Shown here in pieces: positions 1-12,400 of a stretch of DNA of 64,000 bases (the first letter of the stretch is position 1; each line of letters begins with the position of its first letter). This DNA comes from Cardinalis cardinalis (taxonomy: Eukaryota > Chordata > Aves > Passeriformes > Cardinalidae), in contig JACDOX010000080.1 of NCBI GenBank assembly GCA_014549065.1, positions 1,772,721-1,836,720 of the forward strand. The letters are read 5' to 3'. The position numbers and the translations under genes are program-made. Below the pieces are notes generated by a model. It made no database searches, was not told the DNA's origin, and saw nothing but the letters and a program-made list of their open reading frames with translations.

Positions 1-423
1 TTTGAAAGAGCACTGAAGAAGTAGTAGAATAGAAGCAGTGAGTCATGTCGTAGAGGTGGTGAGGCAGTGGTTGTAGCAGTAGNAGTAATGTGGAAACCTC
101 CACCTAACACCCTTAGGATAAATATNTCCTTTCTAAACCAGACTCTGTGTTTAGAGGGCTCTTAAAATTGGCAGTACCAACACTTCAAGAAATTCTTAAA
201 TCAAGTTTTTGCCTTTTTCTGTTTTCTTATTTAGCTGAATACAAAGACTTGGTGTGGTTGGGGAGGCGTGGCTTTGCCCCATCTTAAACTTCATCAAGTT
301 TTGCTGTTCAGTGCTCTGCTGTTAATACATTTATCTCTGCTGAACAGAAAAAAATACTGTAGTGGTTCTTACTATAGTTTGTATCTTTAATAACCTTCTC
401 CTCCAAATAAACCCTGTTTTCAG
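1..423 (+). other. TBC1D2B: TBC1D2B intron (partial)
   Basis: This is non-coding sequence upstream of the first visible exon. It has a pyrimidine-rich stretch before the acceptor at 422-423. I see no exon or repeat in it. Confidence 0.6.
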
Positions 424-541
424 GTTGGTAGCAATTGCACTTCTGTACTTGGAACAGGAAGACGCTTTTTGGTGTCTAGTAACAATAGTGGAAGTCTTCA
501 TGCCTCGTGATTATTATACTAAGACACTGCTGGGATCCCAG
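424..541 (+). CDS. TBC1D2B: TBC1D2B coding exon (TBC domain)
   Basis: The acceptor is ttttcag at 417-423 and the donor gtatgt at 542. The exon is 118 nt; its first base completes an Arg codon and it ends in phase 0. It encodes LVAIALLYLEQEDAFWCLV and continues through MPRDYYTKTLLGSQ, a conserved helical stretch of the TBC domain. Confidence 0.92.
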
Positions 542-3500
542 GTATGTGCTCTGCTGGGATAAAGTCTGGTCCTGCTGTAAGCTGCAGCCAGTCAACAGCT
601 TTCCTCTGCAGCTGTCTGATAGGCCTCTTTGGAAGGGGGTGGGAGTGGANTTGACCGGGCTGGGTTCCAAACACAAGGACCCTTGTTTGGACAAGGACTC
701 TAACAGGGAGATAGTTGTTCAGTGTCCTGCTTGGAGTCCTTAACCCCCCTTCTCATAGGTAGCTTCACAACCCTGAGCTGTATTATCGTTCCTTTCTTCA
801 CATTTGGGGGAATGGCGGTGCAGGGCTCTGGGGGAGGGCGGGGTGAGAATGCATTTGCAATGCTGTGGGCAGTAGCCACTGTAGCATTCCTGCTTCCAGG
901 TGGTGCTCTGGTCCAGGCTGCCTTCTCCAGCCAAGTGTTTGCCCAGCATTCTCTCTGCTCCTGTGCTCCTGCACCAGTGCAGCACTGGTGACCACCTGTG
1001 TTGGAGGAGCGTTGTGAGACTGGGGCTGGGTGGAGAAGCAGACAAGGGCAATCTGCAGTGGGGTAGCTGTCTGTGCTTTGGGTAGATCTAGCTTGGAAGT
1101 GTGAGGTAGACAATCCTGGGTTTCCTGGTTACCTCTGGAAAAACTTGCACTTACAGATTGGTAACAGCCTTGTTCTGAATGATGTGCTGTAAAATTGGAA
1201 CGATAACACACTTTTTGTCATCTCTTTAGGTTGATCAGCGAGTGTTTAAGGATTTATTGAGTGAGAAGCTTCCACGACTACATGCTCATTTTGAACAATA
1301 TAAAGTTGATTATACTCTCATCACTTTCAACTGGTTTCTTGTGGTTTTTGTGGACAGCGTGGTTAGTGACATCCTTTTCAAAATCTGGGACTCCTTCCTC
1401 TATGAGGGACCAAAGGTGAACTTACTGGGCTGAGTTTGTTCATTTGTTACCTGATAACAAAGTACTGTGGTGTTCCTGAGTGCAGGGCTANATGAAGGTT
1501 GCTTTGCAAAACTCCTGTTAGTTAAAATGACATGTAGGAAAAAAACAAGGGAGGAACTATGCATAACCATTCAAAACATTTTCCAGCTTTTGGAAATAGG
1601 GGCTGGGGCAGGGAAGGGAGATAGAGAGAGATGTGACTGAAGGGCTTAAGTGCAGCCTGTGCATGAGGAACTTCTGTTGGGGGTTTATAAAGATGGTCAT
1701 GAGACTATGAGACTCAGTGTATTCTGTACTTACAAAGTACCAAATATTATATGTATTCTTATCAGGTAATATTCCGATTTGCCCTGGCACTGTTTAAGTA
1801 CAAAGAAGAGGAAATCTTAAAGCTGCAAGATTCAATGTCTATTTTCAAGTACCTTCGCTATTTCACACGCACCATCCTTGATGCCAGGTGGGTAACTCAC
1901 ACTGGGGTGGCACTGAGGGACTTGTAGTGGTCCATGGGAAATGTCTGTCTTGTGGATTTGGTGTTGTTTTCATCTAGATCCTGATTCATATATAAAGCAA
2001 CTAGAGATGCTACCAACTGCTAGGATTTGTCATGAGCACTTTTGTCTAGCAGAGACAAATAAGAAGTGATGTAGGCTTAAATAGTAATTTTTGCTTGTGA
2101 AGGAAATTATCTTGTTCAGGTGTTATATCCTGGTAGCAACAGGTCAGAATTTCAACCACAGATGAAGTTTCCCTCTACATTGCAGATGTAACTTGTTACT
2201 AAAATGTTTTATGATAAATAAAAATACATCCTGGCTCAAGCATTAAAGGCCTCAGCCCTGTCCCCCACAGCTTAAATNTCTTATATATGGTTAATGGACA
2301 GGCTCTTGCCACATAGTTCCAACTGGTTTTAAGATATACTTGGAAGCAGAGAATAAATACAAATTAGATACTTTTCTTGTCTTCAGTCCTTGCATAGGAC
2401 TTACAGTTTGTAAATTAGGGTCTAGTGTTTTTAGATTCCTGGTTTCAAGACTGTAGAGCAGCAGGTTAATCTTAAAAAGAAAAGTCATGTTGGGATTGGT
2501 TTAATGTCTGAAAATGTTTTGCACATCTTTTGAAGCTCACNAATTTTCAATTTAGAGAAAAAGTGTATATTGAAATCTGGGATTTTTTTAAAATGTGATG
2601 AATTCCACATAAATTGAGGCTTACACTTTGACTCCTGCTGCAAGAGTGCTATTTACTTCTTGTGTTTCAGTTTTGACTGGAGAGAGGTTAAAGCTGAATA
2701 AGCTTGTGCTTGAAAAGGATTGCTGGGATTGATGCAGAGAGAAAAAAANTTTTTTTTGTTCTTACCTAATCCAAACAAAATTTTGATACTTAATCAGAGT
2801 TGAAGTTTTGGCTTTCCATTCCTTTTTCACTTGTGGAAATGATGTCTTGATTCTCCTGTCTAAACTTTCTGGTGCTGAAATAACCTATTTTATAGATTTC
2901 TAAAATTGCTGAGTTTGGTGTTAACAAAATGAACTAATTAGGGATCATTGAGGGATGGCGAGTTCAAGTGAGGACAGAAGGACAGGATTTAGTACATCAA
3001 AGATATTTGCAATANAAATATGCTCTGTGCTGATCTGTAAGTCTCTGCCTTTTGGGGTTTTAAGAGTGGAAGCAGTGCCACCTAGGGAATATGGATTTGC
3101 CTGCTAGGACTGACAAGACAGAATTCAAACTGCCTGTTTTCTTATTCTGCCATGTTTGTACAGGTTTTACATCATCAACATTTGAGCAGTACAGAAGCAC
3201 GTAGAATGAGGCCTTTCTTGAAATGGACAATAAATGATCCTGTTGTAGAGGAAAAATTCAGAAATATTTATTTGTATAGAATTCATGGATGTTCTGAATG
3301 GTCAAAATCATTCTGCACAGAGTTTCTAAGTTCAAACTCTGTAGTAAGAGAAAGNTCTCTACAGACACATGCATAATTATATTCTAGTTACAGAATGTCA
3401 TAGCTGGTTTTTCTACAGAGCCATGGCATGTTGTGCACAGTTAGAGAAGCTGCTGGAATATCTTCTGTGTAGAAATAGCAGGAAATCATTCCTTCGTCAC

Positions 3501-4558
3501 TCAAAAATACAAACCTGCCATTAAACAAACTGTCCTAAGAAGTTTTCTTAATATTTATTTCTGATAATTCAAATAGAATAAATTAAATACTCCAGTTCCC
3601 CTTTTTTCCTTAGTAAACAAAGATGTTTTTGGGTGTAGATCAGCAGTAATGATTGAGTTGGATGCAGTCTCTTTGCACTGATTAGACTGACCAGTTGCTG
3701 GGTTTGCTGGGACTGCAGGATGGTATGATGCAGTGTGACTCTGGAAGGGGGCTGGATCCTCTGTGATGCTTCACATTGTGCCCTGACAAGTTTGACTTGA
3801 CACTGGTCCAGAGATCTCTGTGCTCCAGCCAGCAGAACCCCCAGAGCGTTCTCACTGTGTTGGAAACTTTGGCTTGTCCATGTTCTGTATTATCTTTGTC
3901 CACATGTGTGTTGTCCCTGGCTTTATCTGGTCTCTTGGTTGTCAGGTTATCTTGGTTCACTGGAGAGCTGAGTGGTTTGGGATTGAAGGAGCTGCTGTGG
4001 GTTCTGTGGAGGAAATGATCCAATCTGTATGGGTAGCTGGATGTACCGAGTATCCAGGTGTAGCCAGGGAAGCTCTGATGAGCNGAGCTTGTCTTCTGCT
4101 CAGCATTTCAAGGCTGTGATCTTTGTAGCAGAGTTTACATGTGGCTTGGAGAACTCCTGAGTGTTTGATTACACTTTATCACTTGAAATAACCTTAAGGG
4201 TGAATGCTTTATAGAAATTTCTTGAAATATTGATAACATCTGAGACCTATCAGGTGTGAAAGAGACTGGAGATATGTCACACATGATAAAAGTTGATATG
4301 GATGAAGTTTAAAAGCCCACCAAATATGAATGATTGTCTTCTACTATTGTGTAATCTTGCAGGAAACTGACTGCTATTGCTTTTGGAGACCTGAACCCTT
4401 TTCCCTTACGCCAGATCAGGAACCGCAGGGCCTATCACCTGGAGAAAGTGCGCCTGGAGCTGACAGAGCTGGAAGCCATTCGAGAGGACTTCCTGCGAGA
4501 GCGAGAGACCTGCGTAGAAAAAAGAGACCTTATTAGTGATGATGAGGAGGATAGCTGA
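424..4558 (+). CDS. TBC1D2B: TBC1 domain family member 2B, C-terminal part (four exons)
   Basis: Gene-level entry; coding exons are 424-541, 1230-1415, 1766-1887 and 4363-4558, and the 5' part lies upstream of the window. TBC1D2B is a Rab GTPase-activating protein with an N-terminal PH domain, a coiled coil and a C-terminal TBC domain, linked to endosomal and autophagic membrane traffic. The about 206 residues here form the second half of the TBC domain (motifs LLYLEQEDAFW, DYTLITFNWFLVVFVDS, IWDSFLYEGPK, FALALFKYKEEEIL) and the tail (NPFPLRQIRNRRAYHLEKVR, then an acidic SDDEEDS end). The paralogue TBC1D2 has a different tail after NPF and a less similar helix before it, so I choose 2B. All splice phases agree. 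The catalytic Arg and Gln fingers would be encoded upstream and cannot be checked. Confidence 0.93.
542..1229 (+). other. TBC1D2B: TBC1D2B intron
   Basis: Intron of 688 bp with GT-AG ends. The small ORFs on both strands lack any recognisable family motif, so I treat them as chance. Confidence 0.8.
1230..1415 (+). CDS. TBC1D2B: TBC1D2B coding exon (TBC domain)
   Basis: The acceptor is tctctttag ending at 1229 and the donor gtgaac at 1416. The exon is 186 nt, exactly 62 codons, phase 0 to 0. It starts VDQRVFKDLLSEKLPRLH and includes YTLITFNWFLVVFVDS and ILFKIWDSFLYEGPK, which are among the best conserved TBC motifs. Confidence 0.93.
1766..1887 (+). CDS. TBC1D2B: TBC1D2B coding exon (TBC domain end)
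   Basis: The acceptor is ttcttatcag ending at 1765 and the donor gtgggt at 1888. The exon is 122 nt and ends with AG of a split Arg codon completed at 4363. It encodes VIFRFALALFKYKEEEILK and then SMSIFKYLRYFTRTILDA. Confidence 0.92.
1888..4362 (+). other. TBC1D2B: TBC1D2B last intron
   Basis: Intron of about 2.5 kb between a phase-2 donor and its acceptor. I see no additional exon, RNA gene or recognisable repeat. Confidence 0.75.
4363..4558 (+). CDS. TBC1D2B: TBC1D2B last coding exon and stop
   Basis: The acceptor is atcttgcag ending at 4362. The first G completes the split Arg, followed by 64 codons and TGA at 4556-4558. The product continues KLTAIAFGDLNPFPLRQIRN and a charged helix (LEKVRLELTELEAIREDFL), ending in an acidic tail. 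In the paralogue TBC1D2 the corresponding segment differs clearly, which supports the 2B assignment. Confidence 0.92.
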
Positions 4559-7500
4559 AACTGCTTAATAAAAACTGTTCTTTGGGATCATGACCAAAGT
4601 GAGTTAACCTCCAAAACACTTTATTAATCCTGTGAAACAGAATGTAAACTCGTTGCTTTTGGAAATATGCGGGACAGATTTCCAAATCCCAGCACTTTCA
4701 GAAATACCACTTTGTATGGAGGCCAGACACTTCTGTTTACATTTATGTTCCTGGAATCATTTGTAGAGCACTTAATATCTGTCTCAGTTTAGTCAATCAG
4801 CTGAATTGACAGTTGTTTTCCCACAGTGCACCATTAATGCCTGGATGTGAAACGATAAGAAAAGTCCATGCTCTGTTACATTCATTGTCTTCTGAGTTTA
4901 GGGTTTTTTTGATATAATCATGTTTTTCATAGTGCAGGCTCAATGTGAGAGGACATCCATATTTCTTGGATTCAGGTTGNCTCCATCCAGCCTTTCTTGA
5001 GGTAGCTAACCAGAAAACCATGGGATGAAGATTCCTTTGTCTTTTCCTGAAGTGTCATGCAATGTCACCAAACAGAACCCTTGAATATATGTACTCTAAA
5101 GTAAAGGTTAAATAAGTACCTGTTTCTGTCACTGCCTGTCGAGTGTGTACTGAAACAGTGGTAGCAAACACCATTTCTACTTTTCAGAGCAGCTGTGTTC
5201 ATAAAGATTCTCATTAATGGAAAGAGGTTTATAGATCAAACTCNCTTTAATCAATTTTATTTGTATTCATTGTTTTGGTTTCAGTGGTTTAAAAAGGGCA
5301 CAACCAATCTCCAGATATTGNGGAAGGATGGAGCTTGTCACAGGAGTACCATGCTTTAGGAGCTAATTTTTTGTGTATCTGTTGAAGGGTTGTTTTGTTA
5401 TGGCTTTTTGTTTCTTAGAGGGTTTTTTTGTTGGTNTTTTTCCCCTTTTCTTTTAATGCTTCTTCCTCTTTAAGACCTAAGGTGAAGTCTTGCTCTTGAA
5501 GAAGAAACACAGCATTCTTTCTGCATGATCGTAGAGCTATTGTACAATAGTGGTAGTGACTGGATTCATAAAATATTTATCAATCAGTCAAAAGANACCT
5601 AAAGGTCACAACATGCACACGGGAACTGAAGATCCTTTTTCAACACAAAAATGCAATATTCTCCTAATGTACTCAGCTTTACTGTGTGTCAGATGCACTT
5701 CCTGCAAGACAGCTATAAGGAGCAACATCTGGGCTGTTGAGCTATAGTGTTGCTGCTGTGGAAGTGTTACATGAGACCATTTTCTCTCCTTTGGTGACTA
5801 TAGCAGTATTCATAAGTGGTTCTCAGGAGAAGGAGGGTTTCTTTCTTGCTGGATATTCTCTAGACTTTTGCAATATTTTCTCTTGAACTGTTGGATTTTC
5901 AGAATGTTGTGTTGACTACAGTGTGTCATGATAAAACTAGGGTTCAAATACTAAGCAGCAAATCACTAAGCTCTGGGGAAGTGGTTAATTAGCAAAAAAG
6001 AAAACTAATCATTGGGAAGAGTGAAGTGCATCAAGCTTGTATTTTATGTGTTTTCTAGAAGTAGTAGTACTTTATTTTGTATAATCATGTAACTGTTTTA
6101 GTCAACTTAAGTGGGGGCAGAGAGAAATCCTGCTTCTGTTTCACAGCACTTTTAAAAAAAATTATTTTGGATAATGTAGTTGTAGCCTTCTCCAAGTAAG
6201 CATAGTATAAGTTAGTTCATATGGAAGGGAACTATTTAATCAGAGGTGAAGTTGTAACTTAGAGGACTACTTTTGATACAAAATTTACGCTTCCCGTATG
6301 ACACATAATTTTTACCTAGCCAGCAAATCCTTGCCAATAAGGAACGGATGATGTGATCNTCTTGATTTGTGTGTTACTAGTCTTCTGAAATGTCCCCTAT
6401 GTTGTCTGTGGTAGGCAGTAGCTAGGGATTGTTTTCTAATTCCCTAGTTACTTTTGGTTGTGTACTGGAGGGCAGGGTTTTGATATTATTGCATGTACTG
6501 TATTCTTTTTCTACTTACAATCAGTATTTGAATACAAAAATGGGACCAGGTTTTCTAATTTTCTAGTTATGCTGTCTTGGTTTTGAAAGAGCTGGTCTCT
6601 AAATCAATATGTAATGCAAGCTTTTTGTTTTTATGTTTGTTTTAATGATGTTGTCAAGTGCTAAATGATTTTTTTTTAAGGTGAAGATCTTCCTTTCAGT
6701 GACCACAAGAGAAATATTAAGGTGAAGAATTTAGATACTTGTACTTACCCTATTCCTACAATCCATTTGTCTTTGGCTTTGAGTCTTCACTATGAACTAG
6801 TCCTATGATTTGAGATGTTTTCAGACTGATTCCATTGAAGTGTTTGAGTTGCGAAGATAAAACTAAGTTTGAGGCAACGGTTCGGGAAGTTCTTTAGCTG
6901 ACAAAACACGACCTGCAATATTACAGGACCATTTCTGTTAGAGTTGTGCTGATGGTTCAGTTTGTGTGCACATGTGTTGCTATGTTTCATTCTATTAAGT
7001 TGTTTCCAGTTGTACAGTAAAGCTAAGTAGCTCTGTTTCTTCTGCCATGGTGTGACTGTTACGCATGAATGTTAGGAATCCTGTGGAAGTTGTGTTATCT
7101 CTGGGTATTCTGTCAGCTTGCAGATAAGAAATGAGTTGATGCTGTTATGCTCAAGCAATGTCCCAGCAAGCTGTTGGCTTCATTTTGTTAAGCCTTGTTA
7201 CTGATTTAGTGATGAGCTAAAAGGTCAAAAAATTGCAGAGGCTTCTCACCTCTGGCCACTAGAAGTCTCTGTGGAACAAAAATAAGATGTGTAGCAGGAA
7301 CTAACATCAGGGGAGCTTGCCTTGCTTGCTCTTGCAAATGTCATTGTATGACTTAGTTTTCTAGTGGTGCTTAAATCTGNTTACCTGGAGAGTAGTGACT
7401 CATTAGGCACATGCAGGATACACAGGCAGTATTTAAACTGATGAAACCAGGCCAAAATACCGTGCCTCAGTGGCCTGCCAAAGCTGAACTGCACGGAGCC

Positions 7501-10500
7501 CAAGAGTTTGTGCTTGTGTGTGAACTTCTGAGGTGGTGCATGAGGTTTACCATTCATGCCAGCCAGATAGCAGGCAAGTGACCTGTTCGTGCACATAAGA
7601 GCTGCCAAAAAAAATATTTAAACTTCAAGGCCTTGCACATAACNTGCAAAGAGTTCCTCATGTGTGGTNTCCAGAATATGTCATGTAACCCAAACCACTA
7701 AGTTGCATTGTGCAGAATATTCCTTCATCTCTATTCATATGTGCATGGCTTCCTGGTGAAACTTTTCATTAGTTGTTTAAAAGGGTCGATCATCTTCTGT
7801 TAAATAGGCAAAAAATTGGTGCACTCCACCTCTAGTTATTAGAACTGCACAGTATTTCAGCTTGACCTGTACATGTTTACAGGTAGTGTTATCATTCAGT
7901 ATTATCCCATTGTTTGGTGGTCTTCTTTTTACCAGCTATGTAATCAATAAAAAGGATTTTTCTGTTGCCCTTTTGGTGTCTTCTGTGAGAGAGTCTTCCC
8001 TTCCTTTCAGTGTTTGTAAAGATGGTAAGATATTTCAGCAGAAAGGGAAAGACTTCTTTTCTTAGTTATAAAACATCAGAAACGAATGAATGGTCTTAAA
8101 TTTGATAGAGTTGGATGTTCAGACACATAACTGAGAAATGGCAAATTGATTAATTTAATGAAATTGTATAGCTGTTTAAGTGACTGTTCCCTTAAGTGCC
8201 ATGTTAAACATCAGCAATATGCGGTACAAGAAATTTGAATCACAAATATAAGTGATATTATCTTCATGAAGATTGATGTAAAGAAAAAATAAATTGTTTA
8301 TTGCTTTATAGATTGCTCTGGTTCTTCTTTTTTTTTCTTATAACAGATGGAAATATCTGCAGGTGTCATCAGAATAAACCAGTGGTAGAGCTTGCATTTT
8401 TGTCTGATAATGAGGTGTGAGAGAATCTCTATAAAGGAACATACATGTAAATTTGGCTTTGAAGCATGAAGATCTGAACCATCGACATGTTGCATGCAGG
8501 TGATGCTGACTGGGTAGACTTGTCATTGGTGTTCTTCATTTCTTGGGAGAAGAGGTGGGGGAGACAAAATTTGCATGAGTGTTCACAGGAATTTTCTGAA
8601 TTGACACACTTTCTGGGAAACATATTTGTATAATATCTCCTGGCACCCCAAAAGCTTTTTTAGGAGGCTTGGTATTGATGTTCTGACACAGTCTTTTGTA
8701 GTCAAATAAATAATTTCAGCTGTTTTGAAAATTTAACAAAATACTCCATTAATTTGGAAATCAAGTCTCAATATCTGTCTTTCAGATATGAATTTTGCAC
8801 TTTGGAATTGCTTGAGTCCCTTAAAGAGGGAATACCTCAGCTACTTCATGTTACTTAATAGCTAAGTGTATGGGAGGAAGGAAGAAGAGTTGGGACATGA
8901 CTGTAATTGCATATCCAAGCCTGTCTTTGGTATCAGAGGTGAATAGTGCACAGTTCTTGTCCTCTGGCTCTGCTACAGAATGGCAAGCTGTTGTAGAAGT
9001 AGATATTGGCACAGCTGGAAATCTGTTCAAAGGGGTTGCAAAACAGGATAGAGATCAGCAGTCGAGGCAGAACACAACTATGGCCTAAGGACCTTGTGTC
9101 CTGTATACTGAAATTTTTAAGTCNGAGAAATAAACAGAAAATTCTGGGAAGAGAGTGCATGGGGAGCAATGTCCTCACATGGATACTTGGCATGTTTAGG
9201 TTGTATTGCCCTAAGCAGCTGCTGGGGCCTGCAAAGAACAGCTGAGACTCCCATTTGCTCCTTAGAACTAGATTTGAAGCATCTGCTCTCAATGAGGATG
9301 TGAGTGTGGCTGATGTATGTTAAAAACCTGGTTCCTAAAAAATGCATAACTCAGTATAAACACAGCTGGCCTGCTCTGAACCGAGACCAAATACCNGCGG
9401 AGTCTCACTGCTCTGGCTGCCTTAGGGACGCAGAGAGCACTCTGAATCTGCTGGTATTACAAGGTATCAGGTGTTCCTTCTCTGGGATTTTCAGAAGTGC
9501 TAAACATAGCTTCCTTATCTGTAGCTCCTTGACCTCAACAGAAAGCAGAATCCATGTAGTGCTGAAGCTTTAAGAATTCCCACACATGAAGTATGTTCCC
9601 TGAGATAATGCAAAGGAAGGGTGTGCTCTGCTTTGGAAACTTCCCCCATGGATAACAAGGTAAAAGGTTCAATCAAGAGTTTGCAGAGTAGGATTTTCAC
9701 TGTGATTATCAGCTGTAAAAGCCACATTTGTCTACAGTTCAAGGATGCCCACCTGTAGTGCCAGCTTTTCAGACCACCAGACTAGAAAGCAAAACTCAGG
9801 ACTATATACTGAATGTGATTTTAAAAAATACANTTACTAAAAATATATCTCTCCAGTAATTATGATGTTCAATATTAGAATATGCCTGGTAAATTAAGAT
9901 GACTTTGGCCAGCTAAGATTCCCCCCACTCTTGAGCAGCTGCATTCTGCCTTTCTCTCTCAAATGCAGTGTCCCTTTGGTATGTACAAACCAGCTAGGTG
10001 TGCAGTGAATTGCCCCTAAGATGTCAGGTTTGAGCTGATGAATGGAATCAGTGATGTCTTCAGGCACTGTGATTGGTGATTAAACTGTGGAATATTGCTA
10101 TTTGCCTGTTTTAAAAAGTGCNGGTGGTGTTCTTCTGGTTTTTAATCCTGGAACTCCCCCTTTGGAACATGTTTGGAACCCATAAGATACGGATTTCCTA
10201 CTTTGTCACTTCTAAAGGAGGCTGGCAAATGTGTGGCTGCAGTGTTTGCTGGTGCTCTCTACTTGAAACACTGCTCAGGTTTGAGTTGTCTTTCTTTCCC
10301 TGTATGCACATAAGGGCTTTTTTACCTTCATCCAAAGATGTTACAAGGAAGTCTTGAGTTAGTGTTTTAAGGGTGAATAACAGCAACATGAAAGTGCAAC
10401 ATCCTACTTAGGCAGAACTTGTATTTGGGCTTACAAACCCTACGGACATGAGAGCAGNGGTGGGATTCAGTCTACCTTCGCTGCTCTTGGAAACCTTTAT

Positions 10501-11690
10501 TCAAAGTGAGCTTATTCTTGGTCTGGGGAGAGCTTGTTGCAATTTGAAAAGCAGTTGTAGCCTCTCAGGGTGTTTTGTTCCCTTCCTTGCAGCTAGGAGC
10601 AAGCAAAAGTGGTGGCCTTCCTCATGTGCCCTTTTGCTCTGAGAATTTTGTAGTATGATTGCTGTGACTTCCGTGTGATCATATCCTGTTGTAGAACTAA
10701 TGATGAGAAATTAAATTTCTTTATTTCACTTTGAGAGGGTTCTGAATGCTTCCACTGCCCTTTGAAACATTTACTNTTGCTCCCATTTCCTGTTCTCCAC
10801 CCTGTGTAGTATCAGATGCAGCCACTTTCCTTTTGGAGTTGGAAGAGCTGGGTGGAATTCGCGGGCTGTGCACACCACTCCCAGGGCAAGCGATCCGGGG
10901 CACAGTTCAGTCCTCTTGGCTTGGGACAAGCCAAGTTTCTTTTTAACTGTGGTAATAAAAACCACTGCCTTTAGGTACTTGCCTAGAATAACTCNTAAAT
11001 TTAGCTATCTTCACACTGTACTGCAAAGGAAAACATCCTGCTTATTTATGTATGATAATTTGACATTACCATTGTGTTATCTTAATCACATAGAGGATTG
11101 GAAGAGANGGCAACCTGGTACTTGTAATTTATTTTGAACGTGTGAACAATCCCACTTTTTTTTCATTAGCAAATGGTGGATATTAACTTGCCCGGAAGAA
11201 ATGTAAGGAGACCTAAGAGTGTTTACTGTGATAACCGTGTGTCAAATAAAGCNGAAGAAAATCTAGTTTTACAGGTTTTGGAGATGTCTTTATGATAGGA
11301 GAGTTAACAGATGAAGGATGTCATTGTTGGAAAGCAACACTAGTGCTACGGCAGCTTGGGAAGCAGGATGGCAGAGGTTTGTTACAGCAGTGCAGCTTGA
11401 GCTGCACGGTGAGATCTGGAGCCTGTGCTGTTCTTTGTCACAGTGGTCTCATGAAANAAGGGGCAATTTCACTGGGTAATGGTGAGTTTCAGACCACGCA
11501 GTAACCAAATCTAGGCTTGTGCTTCGGCTTGTAGAGAACACAGAAAGAAGACTTATACAACTTAAGTGCCTCTCCATTGGATTTGCCTCCTCAGCCTTAT
11601 TTTCTTAGTACTGCTGTCACATATCCTGTATGTACTAAAGCAAGGAAATGGGATTCTACATCTGAGATGTTCCCCAGTCAGCCTGGGTGA
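4559..11690 (+). other. TBC1D2B 3' UTR followed by intergenic sequence
   Basis: This AT-rich stretch of about 7.1 kb has no supported gene. The 3' UTR of TBC1D2B must lie at its start, but its end cannot be fixed from sequence alone. AATAAA hexamers lie at 4567, 7946, 8289, 8705, 9129, 10954 and 11245. The one at 7946 is followed by a T/G-rich stretch, as in genuine cleavage sites. Short ORFs on both strands match no family I know. Confidence 0.6.
4567..4572 (+). terminator. TBC1D2B: AATAAA hexamer directly after the TBC1D2B stop
   Basis: A canonical polyadenylation hexamer starts 9 nt after the stop codon. Used alone it would give a 3' UTR of only about 30 nt, so use of a downstream signal is more likely. 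Its function is uncertain. Confidence 0.35.
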
Positions 11691-11739
11691 GGTGTGTTGG
11701 ACTGGAAGGCTTTGGACCGGCCCAGCTTGAGGTATCTGC

Positions 11740-12400
11740 ATCCCATCATGGGCGGTGCAGGTCTGGCACGGTCGGGGCGGTGCTGGGTGCCCCGCAGGCT
11801 GCATCGGCCCNACACTGCCATCCGCCAGCATTGCTGCGGCCGGAGCGATGGTCCCGCTGCCCCTGCGGCCAGCCCGGCCCCGCCCGCCCTCTCCTCGCGG
11901 GGCCGCCCTGGGCGGGGCGCGGAGCCGAGCCCGTCCCTCAGGGCCCGCGGCGGGCGGGGCCCTGCGGCTCCTCCGCCCGGCACGGCCCGGCACGGCCCGA
12001 CCCCGCGCGCTCCGGGAGCCCGGCGGACGCGGTAAGTGGGCTCTGCCCCCTCAGTTGGCGGCGCATCCGCAGGTTCCTTTCTCCGTGTGCCTCTGGGTCT
12101 GTCCCTTACGCTGAACCGCCCTCATGGCGCTCCCGCTCCGTGTCCCGCCCGTGAGGGGTCGCGGCTGTGCAGCCCCTGTGGCCGGGCAGCTCCGGGGCCG
12201 GCGGCGGGTCCCTCCCGCGGGGCTGGGGTGATGCGGACCCTCGGCCTCCTCAGGGCGTCAGCGCTGGCTCTGTGTGTGCCCGCAGCCACCAGCCGGGGGC
12301 AAAGGCAGCTCCCCGCAGCATCCCTGCCANGAGCAGCTGTCCCCGAGCAGGTCCCGCAGGGGCCGGGCAATGCAGCGGTGCCACAAGTGCCCCTGTCGGT
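11740..12400 (+). promoter_or_regulatory. DAPK2: CpG island and likely DAPK2 promoter
   Basis: Base composition changes abruptly from AT-rich to strongly GC- and CpG-rich. GC-box-like motifs (GGGGCGG or GGGCGGGG) lie near 11774, 11910 and 11951, and a CGGCACGGCC direct repeat sits near 11980-12000. I see no TATA box. This is typical of a dispersed-start, CpG-island promoter. It lies 6.3 kb upstream of the first certain DAPK2 coding exon, with a good splice donor at 12032. No other gene start is nearby, so it is assigned to DAPK2 by position. A minus-strand transcript from the same island cannot be excluded. Confidence 0.7.
11820..12031 (+). other. DAPK2: DAPK2 exon 1 (5' UTR, possibly coding)
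   Basis: The exon end is set by a strong donor, gacgcg|gtaagtgg, at 12031/12032. The start is only a guess inside the CpG island. It is normally expected to be 5' UTR. However, an ATG at 11848-11850 in good context (G at -3, G at +4) stays open for 61 codons plus one base to the donor. It joins exon 2 in the DAPK2 kinase frame, so a longer N-terminus is possible. Confidence 0.5.

Noticed and set aside
424..4558. Assignment of the first gene to TBC1D2 (paralogue) instead of TBC1D2B
   Set aside because: The segments NPFPLRQIRNRRAYHLEKVR and VVFVDSVVSDILFKIWDS match 2B as I recall it; the paralogue differs at many of these positions.
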